Assembly (NCBI RefSeq): GCF_000455825.1
Contig: NZ_ATAO01000157.1
Location: 1-64,000, forward strand
Reading direction: 5' to 3'
From: Microbacterium maritypicum MF109
Lineage (GTDB): Bacteria > Actinomycetota > Actinomycetes > Actinomycetales > Microbacteriaceae
DNA: 64,000 nt
Position 1 is the stretch's first letter; the number at the start of each line of letters is the position of its first letter. Shown in pieces: positions 55,122 through 63,742 of this stretch. Under the pieces are notes generated by a model. It was not told where the DNA came from, searched no databases, and worked only from the letters and a program-made list of their open reading frames with translations. The position numbers were made by a program, and so were the translations under genes.

Positions 55122-56537
55122 TCAGATCGCGAACTCGACCTCGCCCTTCGCGATGTCCGCACGCACGATGCGGAGTCGCACGATATCACCCGGCTTCGCA
55201 CCCGGCCGTAGCGGTGCAGTCGCTGTCACGGCGGGATCGGCGATCTGCACGGCCGCGCGTTCACCGCGCAGCTCGATCACGGTCGCCTCGATCGTCGTGC
55301 CGACCAGGGGCGTGAGCAGCGCGGCCTCGACGCTGTTGATCGTCGCCGCGTTGAGGCGCGATGCACGCTGGCCGGATTCCTGCATGAGGGCGGGGAGCTC
55401 GCCGAGCGATGCGCGAGCCCATTCGGGGGCGGGCTCGCCGTTCGCTTCGGCGAGGCAGATCGCCAGTGCCCACCGGTCTACGAGTCGGCGCAGGGGAGCG
55501 GTCGCGTGGGCATACGGCGCGGCGATGGCGGCCTGCACGGCGGCGCCCGGCGCTTCGCCGTCGAACACCAGGTACCCGGCTCCGCGGAACAGCGACGACG
55601 CGGCCTCCAGCACGGGGAGGGTCATCGGGTCGGCGCGGTCGAGCCCGCGAAGGTAGTCGCCGTATGCACCGGCCGTCCACGGGCGCCCGAGGGCCTCGGT
55701 CTGATGCCGGAAGGTCTCGAAAGCGGCCGTATCCGGCTCCGGCATCGTCCGGAGGATGCCGACTCCGGCGTCGAGCATGAGGGAAGCTGCGGCCATCCCG
55801 GTCATGAGCGAGAGCTGGGCGTTCCACTCCTCCACGGGGAGTGGGCGGCGTCGTTCGATCGCATAGGTGCCGTCTTCTGCACGCACGACCTCTTCGTCGG
55901 GCAGATTCAGGCTCGCTCCTCCTCTCAGGCGCTCCTGCTCCATGCGCAAGGCTCCGATCTCCGGGAGCAGTGCCGCCGGGCCGTCCTCGCCGCGGTCGAT
56001 CGCCAGCTGCGTCGTCGCGTAGTCGAGCTGTGCGCGCGAACGGATCAGCGCGCGTTCCAGGCGGAAGTCGGAGACGACACCGCTGGAGTCGAGGGCGAAG
56101 GTCCACACCAGCGCCGGTCGGTCGACGTCGGCGAGCAGCGAGGCTCGATCCTCGCTCAGCACGCGTGGATGCAGCGGGATCGAACCATCCGCGGCATACA
56201 GTGTCTGTCCGCGACGCCGTGCCTCGGCATCCACCGCTCCGCCCGGTGCGACGAACCCCGGGACGTCGGCGATCGCGTAGCGAACGGTGTATCCGGTCCC
56301 CGCGCGCTCGAGGTGGAAGGCCTGATCGAGGTCGCGAGACCCTTCAGGGTCCAGCGTTGCGAAGGGGACGTCGCGAAGGTCGATCTGTGGCACGGGGGCG
56401 GTGGATGCCTCGGCCTCGGCGATGACCTCGTCGGGGAAGTCGAGGGGAGCATCGACAGATTCCCGCAGCCCGGCGAGTGCCGAGGCCAGCTCGGTCTGCG
56501 CAGCGGACGGGGCGACGTGTGATCGGCGCTGGGGCAT
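55122..56537 (-). CDS. RNB-domain ribonuclease (RNase II/R family)
   Basis: A 471-residue 3'-5' exoribonuclease. The RNB catalytic signature RDVPFATLDPEGSRDLDQAF contains the metal-binding Asp residues, split here over residues 55-74; YAHATAPLRRLVDRW is the second conserved block. It is shorter than RNase R: no N-terminal cold-shock domains and only a short C-terminal beta domain in place of a full S1. The ATG is six bases after TAGGGT, a leaderless start. The stop context is TGA followed by C. Confidence 0.93.
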   Translation of the reverse strand: MPQRRSHVAPSAAQTELASALAGLRESVDAPLDFPDEVIAEAEASTAPVPQIDLRDVPFATLDPEGSRDLDQAFHLERAGTGYTVRYAIADVPGFVAPGGAVDAEARRRGQTLYAADGSIPLHPRVLSEDRASLLADVDRPALVWTFALDSSGVVSDFRLERALIRSRAQLDYATTQLAIDRGEDGPAALLPEIGALRMEQERLRGGASLNLPDEEVVRAEDGTYAIERRRPLPVEEWNAQLSLMTGMAAASLMLDAGVGILRTMPEPDTAAFETFRHQTEALGRPWTAGAYGDYLRGLDRADPMTLPVLEAASSLFRGAGYLVFDGEAPGAAVQAAIAAPYAHATAPLRRLVDRWALAICLAEANGEPAPEWARASLGELPALMQESGQRASRLNAATINSVEAALLTPLVGTTIEATVIELRGERAAVQIADPAVTATAPLRPGAKPGDIVRLRIVRADIAKGEVEFAI

Positions 56538-56616
56538 GGCTCCACCCTAGGCGTGGCGATCAGGCGGAGCGGAATGAACCGGCCCCGTGGACGTCATCCC
56601 GCGTTAGCGTGGAGTC

Positions 56617-57387
56617 ATGACCACTGCAGCCAAGGCCCAGACCCTTGTCGGACTCTATGACGCACCGGAGATCCTTCGCGTCGTGAATGTGTGGGACGTC
56701 GTCTCCGCGCGGGCGGTCGCCGCCCTCCCCGAGACCCAGGCGATCGCCACCGCCGGACACGGCATCGCGGCGTCGTTCGGCTATGACGACGGCGCCACGC
56801 CGCGCGAGATCATGATCGACATGGTGGGTCGCATCGCGGCCGCCGTCCATGTGCCCGTGACCGCCGATCTCGACGACGGATACGGCGACGCGGGGGAGAC
56901 CACCCGCCTCGCCATCGGGGCAGGCGTCGTCGGCGCGAACGTCGAGGACCGACTCAAGCCGCTCGACGAGTCCGTCGCCTCCGTCGAGGCGATCGTGAAG
57001 GCGGCGGAGGCCGAGGGCGTCCCGTTCGCCCTCAATGCGCGCACGGACGCCTTCGTCCGCGCCGGCGGTCGGCCCGTGCAGGAGAGCATCGCCGATGCCA
57101 TCCAGCGTGGGCGGGCTTACCTCGACGCCGGAGCGACCGCGGTGTTCGTGCCCGGCATCCTCGACATGAACGTCACGCGTCAGCTCGTCGAGGGCATCGG
57201 CGAGCGCAAGATCAGCGTCATCGGGATTCCGGGTGCCCTCGCGGCCTCGGAGTACGAGAAGCTCGGTGTCGCGCGCATCTCCTACGGTCCGCTCCCGCAG
57301 CGGGTCGCGCTGACGGCGCTGCAGGAGCTGGCGGCCGACCTGTACGCCGGCGGCGTCGTACCCGCGAACCTTCCGGCGCTCAACTGA
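56617..57387 (+). CDS. Isocitrate lyase/PEP mutase-family protein
   Basis: A 256-residue TIM-barrel enzyme of the PEP mutase/isocitrate lyase superfamily. The metal-binding segment VTADLDDGYGD and the later GVVGANVEDR and LNARTDAF match the oxaloacetate hydrolase/methylisocitrate lyase-like branch. The ICL KKCGH loop is absent, so the substrate is a small alpha-oxycarboxylate that cannot be specified. The ATG is six bases after TAGCGT, a leaderless start. Confidence 0.9.
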   Translation: MTTAAKAQTLVGLYDAPEILRVVNVWDVVSARAVAALPETQAIATAGHGIAASFGYDDGATPREIMIDMVGRIAAAVHVPVTADLDDGYGDAGETTRLAIGAGVVGANVEDRLKPLDESVASVEAIVKAAEAEGVPFALNARTDAFVRAGGRPVQESIADAIQRGRAYLDAGATAVFVPGILDMNVTRQLVEGIGERKISVIGIPGALAASEYEKLGVARISYGPLPQRVALTALQELAADLYAGGVVPANLPALN

Positions 57388-57429
57388 CGTCGTCGAAGAC
57401 GAGTGACCACGGCTCACTAGACTTGCTCC

Positions 57430-59190
57430 GTGGTCACTCGTCTTTCGAACTTCTTCCTCCGCACGCTCCGTGAAGACCCTGCAGGCGCAGAGGTCGCCAG
57501 CCACCGGCTGCTGATCCGGGCCGGGTACATCCGCCCGCAGGCCGCCGGCATCTTCGCGTGGCTGCCACTGGGTCTCCGCGTCAAGTCGAAGATCGAGACC
57601 GTCGTCCGCGAGGAGATGGCCGCCGCAGGCGCACAGGAGGTGCACTTCCCGGCGCTCATGCCCCGTGAGTCCTATGAGGCCACCGGCCGCTGGGACGAGT
57701 ACGGCGACCTGCTCTTCCGTCTGCAGGATCGCAAGGGCGGCGACTATCTGCTCGCGCCCACCCACGAAGAGGCCTTCACTCTGCTCGTGAAGGACCTGTA
57801 CTCCTCGTACAAGGATTTGCCGCTCACGATCTACCAGATCCAGGACAAGTACCGCGACGAGGCGCGCCCGCGGGCGGGCCTGCTCCGTGGACGCGAGTTC
57901 ACGATGAAGGACGCGTACTCGTTCGACTCTTCCGATGAGGGGCTGGACGCCAGCTACCAGGCGCAGCGCGACGCGTACGAGCGCATCTTCCAGCGTCTCG
58001 GTCTCGAGTACGTCATCGTCCAGGCCGATGCGGGGGCGATGGGCGGATCCCGCAGCGAGGAGTTCCTGCACCCGACTCCGGTCGGCGAAGACACCTTCGT
58101 CCGCAGCGCCGGCGGCTATGCAGCGAACGTCGAGGCGTTCACCACCGCGGTGCCCGAGGCGATCGCGTACGACGCCGACGAGTCCCCGGTGATCTTCGAC
58201 TCTCCCGACACACCGACCATCGAGACGCTGGTCGCGCATGTCAACCGAGAGCTCGAGGGCGAGTACACCGCAGGCGACACGCTCAAGAATGTCGTGCTCG
58301 CGCTGACCCACCTCGACGGCACCCGCGAACTCGTGATCGTCGGCATCCCCGGCGACCGTGAGGTCGACGAGAAGCGCGCCGAGGTCGCCTTCGCGCCTGC
58401 CGAGGTCGAGACCGCCACAGCGGACGACTTCGAGAACAACCCGCTGCTCGTGAAGGGCTACATCGGCCCCTGGTCACCCACCGGTGCGGTGCTCGGCGAG
58501 GAGTCGGCCACGGGCATCCGGTATCTTGTCGACCCGCGCGTCAGCGAGGGCACCAGCTGGATCACCGGCGCGAACATCGACGAGAAGCACGCGCACTCCG
58601 TCGTGGCCGGGCGAGACTTCGCCGCGGACGGCATCATCGAGATCGCGAACGTGCGCGCCGGGGACCCGGCTCCCGACGGCTCGGGCCCGGTGGAGCTCGC
58701 GCGCGGCATGGAGATCGGACACGTCTTCCAGCTGGGCCGGAAGTACGCCGAGGCTCTGGGGCTGAAGGTGCTGAACGAGAACGGCAAGCTCGTCACCGTC
58801 ACGATGGGCTCGTACGGCATCGGCGTGACCCGCATCCTCGCGATCATCGCCGAGCTCAACAATGACGACAAGGGCCTCATCTGGCCGGCGTCGGTCGCAC
58901 CGTTCGACGTGCAGGTCGTCGCGGCAGGTCGTGATCAGGTCGCATTCGAGGTGGCGGAAGGTATCTCCGCGCAGCTCGAGGCCGCCGGTCTCGATGTGCT
59001 GTACGACGACCGCCCCAAGGTGTCGCCCGGTGTGAAGTTCGGCGATGCCGAGCTCGTCGGAGTGCCGAAGATCGTCATCGTCGGCCGCGGGGCCGCCGAC
59101 GGCCAGGTCGAGCTGTGGGATCGCGCCACGGGGGACCGCGACGCGATCTCCGTCGACGAGGTCGTCGAGCGCCTCACCGTCGCACGCTGA
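57430..59190 (+). CDS. proS: Prolyl-tRNA synthetase (bacterial type)
   Basis: A 586-residue class II synthetase that charges tRNA-Pro. Motif 2 is [20 protein letters not shown] (residues about 140-159), the YbaK-like editing insertion covers about 220-400, and motif 3 is GSYGIGVTR; the anticodon domain closes the chain. This is the bacterial form with an editing domain. GTG is six bases after TAGACT, a leaderless start. Confidence 0.97.
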   Translation: MVTRLSNFFLRTLREDPAGAEVASHRLLIRAGYIRPQAAGIFAWLPLGLRVKSKIETVVREEMAAAGAQEVHFPALMPRESYEATGRWDEYGDLLFRLQDRKGGDYLLAPTHEEAFTLLVKDLYSSYKDLPLTIYQIQDKYRDEARPRAGLLRGREFTMKDAYSFDSSDEGLDASYQAQRDAYERIFQRLGLEYVIVQADAGAMGGSRSEEFLHPTPVGEDTFVRSAGGYAANVEAFTTAVPEAIAYDADESPVIFDSPDTPTIETLVAHVNRELEGEYTAGDTLKNVVLALTHLDGTRELVIVGIPGDREVDEKRAEVAFAPAEVETATADDFENNPLLVKGYIGPWSPTGAVLGEESATGIRYLVDPRVSEGTSWITGANIDEKHAHSVVAGRDFAADGIIEIANVRAGDPAPDGSGPVELARGMEIGHVFQLGRKYAEALGLKVLNENGKLVTVTMGSYGIGVTRILAIIAELNNDDKGLIWPASVAPFDVQVVAAGRDQVAFEVAEGISAQLEAAGLDVLYDDRPKVSPGVKFGDAELVGVPKIVIVGRGAADGQVELWDRATGDRDAISVDEVVERLTVAR

Positions 59191-59193
59191 GAT

Positions 59194-59229
59194 CCACGGC
59201 CGCGTCGTCAGCAGACGATGCGGCCGTGG
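59194..59229. terminator. Bidirectional hairpin overlapping the end of the stress-protein gene
   Basis: CCACGGCCGC-G-TCGTC and GACGA-T-GCGGCCGTGG pair with one mismatch around AGCA. The stem starts four bases after proS and includes the last codons and stop of the converging flavin-linked gene. Confidence 0.8.
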
Positions 59230-59711
59230 TTCATGATGTCGTCGTCCGGCGTATCGCGGGTGACGAGGGACTTGAGCGCTCCGGCAGCGAGGGCGAGTTT
59301 TCCCTTCGACGGCTCCCAGAACTCCGTGACCTTCGGAGTCACCTTGAGGAGAGCGATGCCCGGGGTGTCGAGGCCGTCGGCGAACCAGATCTCCAGCGAC
59401 GCCGAGTAGAGCTCTTCCATCTTCACGCGGTCGTGCACGACCTCTGCCGTTCCCGCGACGGACACGTAGCGCATCCCCTTCGCATCGCAGTAGGCGAGGC
59501 CGACATCGCGGTGCTTGCGCGCCTCATCGACCTTCTCGGTGTCTTCGGCCGTGAAGAACCAGATGTCGCCGGCGTCGTCCATCTGCCGGGTCGACATCGG
59601 CCGACTCACGAGGTTGCCGTCGTCGTCGGTGGTGGTGAGCATCGTGATGTCGATGTCCTCCACGAGCTCGACGACGCGGGCGAGGGCTTCGGGTCCTGTG
59701 ATCTCGGTCAT
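59208..59711 (-). CDS. Pyridoxamine-phosphate-oxidase-fold stress protein
   Basis: A 167-residue split-barrel flavin-binding protein of the general stress protein 26 type. Typical segments are DIDITMLTTTDDDGNLVSRPM, broken over residues 18-40, GDIWFFTAEDTEKVDEA and GMRYVSVAGTAEVV. Such proteins bind FMN or F420; the substrate is unknown. The ATG is six bases after CACGCT, a weak -10 that keeps the A and T positions. Divergent from the LOG-family gene. Confidence 0.88.
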   Translation of the reverse strand: MTEITGPEALARVVELVEDIDITMLTTTDDDGNLVSRPMSTRQMDDAGDIWFFTAEDTEKVDEARKHRDVGLAYCDAKGMRYVSVAGTAEVVHDRVKMEELYSASLEIWFADGLDTPGIALLKVTPKVTEFWEPSKGKLALAAGALKSLVTRDTPDDDIMNHGRIVC

Positions 59712-59852
59712 GACGTCAGCGTGCCGCCTGCGGGCGTCGTGGTCACGGGCATTGACACCGTGGCGGTGTCGTGACAGGGAGGCGACGGCGTCTCGCGGCG
59801 ACACCCCGGCGTTGCGGCCCGTCGTCGCACTGCCGCATGACACCCTGGTGAC

Positions 59853-60893
59853 ATGATCGACGCACCCCTCCCCGAAGCCCTCAGCTCCGAGATCAACGCC
59901 GTCCTCGACGATGCGGGAGTGCATACCGACCGCAGGCTCGTGATGCGGATGCTGCGCACCGCGATCCTGCTCGGCGAGGACGGCGCCGATCGGCTCGACC
60001 TGAAGATCGCCTCGGCGGCGTTGGCCGAGATGCGTGACGCGTTCCGCCTGTTCGCGCCGTTCCGGGGAGTCCCCAAGGTGACGGTGTTCGGGTCGGCCCG
60101 AACCCGGCAGGACGATCCGCTCTACCTCACCGCCCGCGACGTCGCCGCCGCACTGGCCGGCGACGGCTGGATGGTCGTCACGGGAGCCGGCCCCGGCATC
60201 ATGCAGGCGGCTTCCGAGGGCGCGGGCCCCGCGCTCTCCCTGGGGGTCTCCATCCGCCTGCCCTTCGAGGAGAAGCCCAACGGCTTCGTCGCGGGCCAGG
60301 ACCACGTGGTCGCGATGAAGTACTTCTTCACCCGCAAGCTCATGCTCATCAAGGAATCGCTCGGATTCATCTGCCTCCCTGGCGGCTTCGGCACGCTCGA
60401 CGAGATGTTCGAGCTGCTCACGCTGCAGCAGACGGGGAAGGCGGAGCCGACGCCCATCGTGCTCCTCGACGAGCCGGGCGGCACCTTCTGGCAGGGGCTG
60501 CGGAGCTTCATCGACGACCACCTCGCCCCGACCGGCGTCATCTCGGAGGGCGACTTCGACCGCGTCGTCATCACCGATTCGGTCGACGCGGCCCGGGCGG
60601 AGATCACCGGGTTCTGGCACAACTACGACTCGCTGCGATGGGTCGGCGACGCGCTGGTGCTGCGTCTGCGGGCCGAGCCGACGGATGCCGAGATCGAGAC
60701 GCTCAACGAGCAGTTCGCCTCGATGCTCTCGTCGGGACGGATCGAGCGGACGACGCCGCGGCCGCCGGAGGTGGCCGACGACGACAACCTCGACCTGCCG
60801 CGTCTGATCCTGCACCTGGATCAGCGCCAGGTGGGCAACCTGTTCCGGCTGATCGGTGCGATCAACGCACTTCCGTCTGCTCCCGCGCGGTGA
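59853..60893 (+). CDS. LOG-family Rossmann-fold protein
   Basis: A 346-residue protein of the LOG/TIGR00730 family. The phosphoribohydrolase motif PGGFGTLDE is at residues 176-184, and VTGAGPGIMQAA lies upstream. LOG enzymes release cytokinin bases from nucleotides; many bacterial members act as general nucleotide 5'-monophosphate phosphoribohydrolases. The N-terminal 70 and C-terminal 90 residues exceed the core. The ATG is six bases after CACCCT. Its 3' end overlaps the converging amine oxidase gene by 32 bases. Confidence 0.9.
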   Translation: MIDAPLPEALSSEINAVLDDAGVHTDRRLVMRMLRTAILLGEDGADRLDLKIASAALAEMRDAFRLFAPFRGVPKVTVFGSARTRQDDPLYLTARDVAAALAGDGWMVVTGAGPGIMQAASEGAGPALSLGVSIRLPFEEKPNGFVAGQDHVVAMKYFFTRKLMLIKESLGFICLPGGFGTLDEMFELLTLQQTGKAEPTPIVLLDEPGGTFWQGLRSFIDDHLAPTGVISEGDFDRVVITDSVDAARAEITGFWHNYDSLRWVGDALVLRLRAEPTDAEIETLNEQFASMLSSGRIERTTPRPPEVADDDNLDLPRLILHLDQRQVGNLFRLIGAINALPSAPAR

Positions 60894-62217
60894 TACGGGC
60901 GGCGAAGTCCGCGAGGTCGACCGGCCGATCGAGGATGCGCTCCGCGGCCCTGTGCCCGGAGTAGAACGCCGCGCCGACCGTCGCCGGCTCGTCACCCCAG
61001 GTGGCCTCGCCGGCGAAATGCAGAACGCCGTCGACGGGTCCCGCCAGCGCGTCATGATCGTGATGCGTCGAGCCCAGCGCGAGGTGCGAGTAGGAGCCGT
61101 TCGAGAACTCGTCCTCACCCCAGCGGGTGACCCAGTGAGCGAGTGGCTCGCCGACGGCGTCCCCGTAGAGGAGACGCAGCGCGCTGACCGCGTCGGCGAC
61201 GATCTCGTCGTCCGGACGGTTCTGCATCCGGCGGCCGAACGGCCCGGCGGCAAAGGTCAGCAGGGTGGGGATGCCGCTGACGGCGGAGACGTCGTACCAG
61301 GAATGCCAGTGCTCGCCCGCCTCGCCGAGCGCGCGGATCACATAGCTCTCCTCGTTCCAGAACCGCTCGGGGAATTGGACGAACACCTTGTTGAAGACGC
61401 CCATCCCCAGCCGTGAGACGGGACCGGCGACCGCATCCGGCAAAGCCGGTTCGAAGGTGATCGTCCCGGCTTTGAGCACGCCGAGCGGCACGGTGACGAT
61501 CGCCCGGTCTGCGCGGTACTCGGTGCCGCCCGCGTGCACGACGACTCCGTCCGCCGAGCGGGTCACCCGGGTCACGACGGTCTTCAGCCGCACGTCGAGG
61601 CCGGCCCCGATGCGCCGCGGCAGCTCGTCGTACCCGCGAGGGAAGATCACCTCGTCTCCGTCGATCGCATCCTCGTCGAGACCGTGCGCGTCGAGGTCGC
61701 CGATCCACGCGCCGCACTGCTCCTCGACCCGATGGCGGAAGAACTCGCGGATGTCGTCGATGCGCTCGGGCGACAGCCCCGACCGGTCGAGAGCGCGTTC
61801 GGTGACATCGAGATAGGTGTCGCCGGAGGAGGACGCGGCGATCTCCTCGACGAGAAGACGGTCGGCGAGTTCGACGTCGGCGACCCATCGCGAGGTGGCT
61901 GCCTCGTCCATGGCACGACCCTTGCCATCGAAGTTCTCGATCGGTCGACCACCCACCTGGAAGCTGCCCACCGTGTACTCGATCGCCGGGATCCTGAGCG
62001 CGTGGACGAGGCTCCACAGCGGCGAGTCCTCGATGCCGTGGATCCACGATGCACCGAGATCGACGGAGAATCCGGCACTTCGGTCGGTGTGCATCCGGCC
62101 CCCGATGCGGTCACGTCCCTCGAGGACGACGACACTCCGGCCCGCGTCGGCGAGCATGCGGGCGCTCGTGAGCCCCGACATCCCCGCGCCGATCACGATC
62201 GTGTCGAATGTGCTCAC
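60862..62217 (-). CDS. FAD-dependent flavin amine oxidase
   Basis: A 451-residue amine oxidase of the monoamine/polyamine oxidase family. The FAD dinucleotide motif GAGMSG is at 10-15, followed by VVVLEGRDRIGGRM and VDLGASWIHG; the C-terminal FAD segment reads LHFAGEATWGDEPATVGAAFYSG in two conserved blocks. Substrates may be polyamines or aromatic amines. GTG 62217 is chosen because GAGGAGGAG lies just upstream and the Rossmann strand follows at once; longer in-frame starts run through the nusA region. Confidence 0.92.
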   Translation of the reverse strand: MSTFDTIVIGAGMSGLTSARMLADAGRSVVVLEGRDRIGGRMHTDRSAGFSVDLGASWIHGIEDSPLWSLVHALRIPAIEYTVGSFQVGGRPIENFDGKGRAMDEAATSRWVADVELADRLLVEEIAASSSGDTYLDVTERALDRSGLSPERIDDIREFFRHRVEEQCGAWIGDLDAHGLDEDAIDGDEVIFPRGYDELPRRIGAGLDVRLKTVVTRVTRSADGVVVHAGGTEYRADRAIVTVPLGVLKAGTITFEPALPDAVAGPVSRLGMGVFNKVFVQFPERFWNEESYVIRALGEAGEHWHSWYDVSAVSGIPTLLTFAAGPFGRRMQNRPDDEIVADAVSALRLLYGDAVGEPLAHWVTRWGEDEFSNGSYSHLALGSTHHDHDALAGPVDGVLHFAGEATWGDEPATVGAAFYSGHRAAERILDRPVDLADFAARITAREQTEVR

Positions 62218-62285
62218 GTGCTCCTCCTCGAGCGGCTCCGGATCCCGACACCGCCGCCGCCGTGCGAGGGCCGGTGGGCACAGGG

Positions 62286-62291
62286 TATCGT
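62286..62291 (+). promoter_or_regulatory. -10 box before the nusA leader micro-ORF
   Basis: TATCGT is followed by seven bases and an ATG at 62299, the same architecture as the leaderless genes here. It is the best promoter candidate in the 62218-62347 gap. Confidence 0.5.
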
Positions 62292-62298
62292 GGTACGG

Positions 62299-62337
62299 AT
62301 GTCGCGCGTGCGAACAGGCGCGACGAGAGCTGAATAG
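62299..62337 (+). CDS. Possible leaderless 12-residue micro-ORF before nusA
   Basis: ATG to TAG encodes MSRVRTGATRAE, placed seven bases after a -10 box. Its TAG stop lies at the nusA ribosome site (AGAGAGG), so its translation could influence nusA. Conservation has not been tested. Confidence 0.4.
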   Translation: MSRVRTGATRAE

Positions 62338-62347
62338 AGAGGCCGTC

Positions 62348-63331
62348 ATGGACATCGAACTGAGTCTGCTGCGAGGGATCGAGAAGGAGAAGGCGATCCC
62401 CTTCGACGAGCTCGTCGCGATCATCGAACAGGCGATCCTGACCGCGTACTCCAAGCACGTCTCCGCCGACGGCGTCACTCCCGAGGGCGTCCGCGTGGAT
62501 CTCGACCGCAAGACCGGCCACGTCGCCGTGCTGCAGGTCGTCAAGGACGAAGAGGGCGCGATCATCGGCGAGGAGGACGCCACGCCGGACGACTTCGGGC
62601 GTATCGCGGCGTTCGCGGCCAAGCAGGTCATCAGCCAGCGTCTGCGCGACATCGCGGACGACGTCGTGCTCGGTGACTTCAAGGACAAAGAGGGCGACAT
62701 CGTCGCCGGTGTGATCCAGCAGGGCCCGAACCCCCGCATGATCCACGTCGATCTCGGAGCCGTCGAGGCGATCCTGCCGCCTGAGGAGCAGGTTCCCGGC
62801 GAGGAGTACACGCACGGCTCGCGTCTGCGCGTGTATGTCACCAGTGTCGCCAAGGGTCTCAAGGGGCCGCAGATCACGGTCTCGCGCACGCACCCCGGCC
62901 TGGTCCGCAAGCTCTTCGCCCTCGAAGTGCCCGAGATCGCTGCCGGTCTGGTCGAGATCGTCGCCCTGGCCCGCGAGGCCGGTCACCGCACGAAGATCGC
63001 GGTGAAGGCGAACGACCCGTCGATCAACGCCAAGGGTGCCTGCATCGGCGAGCTCGGGCGTCGCGTGCGCGCAGTGACCGAGGAACTCGCGGGCGAGAAG
63101 ATCGACATCGTCGACTACGACGCCGATCTGCCGACCTTCGTGGCGCACGCGCTCTCACCGGCCAAGGTGACGAGCTCTTTCGTGCTCGACGCCAGCACCA
63201 AGGCCGTCCGTGCCCTGGTGCCCGATTACCAGCTGTCGCTGGCGATCGGTAAGGAAGGTCAGAACGCTCGTCTGGCCGCCAAGCTCACCGGCGCGAAGAT
63301 CGACATCCAGCCGGACAGCGTCCTCGACTGA
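62348..63331 (+). CDS. nusA: Transcription factor NusA
   Basis: A 327-residue RNA polymerase-associated elongation/antitermination factor. Order: N-terminal polymerase-binding domain (about 1-110), S1 domain (about 115-190, GVIQQGPNPRMIHVDLG), KH1 and KH2 (about 200-325, with KIAVKANDPSINAKGACIG and LAIGKEGQNARLAAKLTG). The acidic repeats of the E. coli C-terminus are absent, as usual for actinobacteria. AGAGAGG precedes the ATG. rimP, which usually lies just upstream, is missing here. Confidence 0.97.
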   Translation: MDIELSLLRGIEKEKAIPFDELVAIIEQAILTAYSKHVSADGVTPEGVRVDLDRKTGHVAVLQVVKDEEGAIIGEEDATPDDFGRIAAFAAKQVISQRLRDIADDVVLGDFKDKEGDIVAGVIQQGPNPRMIHVDLGAVEAILPPEEQVPGEEYTHGSRLRVYVTSVAKGLKGPQITVSRTHPGLVRKLFALEVPEIAAGLVEIVALAREAGHRTKIAVKANDPSINAKGACIGELGRRVRAVTEELAGEKIDIVDYDADLPTFVAHALSPAKVTSSFVLDASTKAVRALVPDYQLSLAIGKEGQNARLAAKLTGAKIDIQPDSVLD

Positions 63332-63393
63332 CACGGCTTCGGCCTTCCGCCGCGCCCGGGAGCGGGCGAGGTGGGGTGAAACGCAGGTGTAAG

Positions 63394-63648
63394 ATGGAAC
63401 CCGTACGAACGTGCGTCGGTTGTCGCATGCGTGCTCCCCGCTCCACCCTTCTCCGGGTGGTGGCCCAGAACGACACCCTCATCCCCGATGAGCGTGCTGT
63501 CCTGCCGGGGCGTGGCGCGTGGGTGCATCCGACAGCTGAATGCATGGCGGCCGCTCTGCGGCGGCGAGCTTTCGGACGAGCACTGCGTGTGACCACTCAG
63601 CTGGACACACGGACCTTCGAACAGCACCCACCAAGAAACAAAGGCTGA
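63394..63648 (+). CDS. ylxR: YlxR-family protein
   Basis: An 84-residue basic protein of the YlxR/DUF448 family, encoded between nusA and infB as in most bacteria. The CVGCRMR signature at residues 7-13 and GRGAWVHPTAEC are intact. A B. subtilis homologue modulates RNase P. ATG 63394 fits the conserved N-terminus (MEPVRTCVGC); an in-frame GTG at 63376 adds six basic residues and is possible. Confidence 0.93.
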   Translation: MEPVRTCVGCRMRAPRSTLLRVVAQNDTLIPDERAVLPGRGAWVHPTAECMAAALRRRAFGRALRVTTQLDTRTFEQHPPRNKG

Positions 63649-63708
63649 ACAGCTATGGAAACAAAGTGAACGGCTCGAAATGAGACCCGTCCGCGACTAG
63701 TGGTCTGC

Positions 63709-63736
63709 CCTGTCTGGGTGGACCGACTCAGACAGG
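63709..63736 (+). promoter_or_regulatory. Hairpin overlapping the infB Shine-Dalgarno
   Basis: CCTGTCTG (63709-63716) pairs perfectly with CAGACAGG (63729-63736) around a 12-base loop. The 3' arm covers AGG of the AGGAG (63734-63738) that precedes the infB GTG, so folding would lower infB translation. Confidence 0.6.
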
Positions 63737-63742
63737 AGAATT

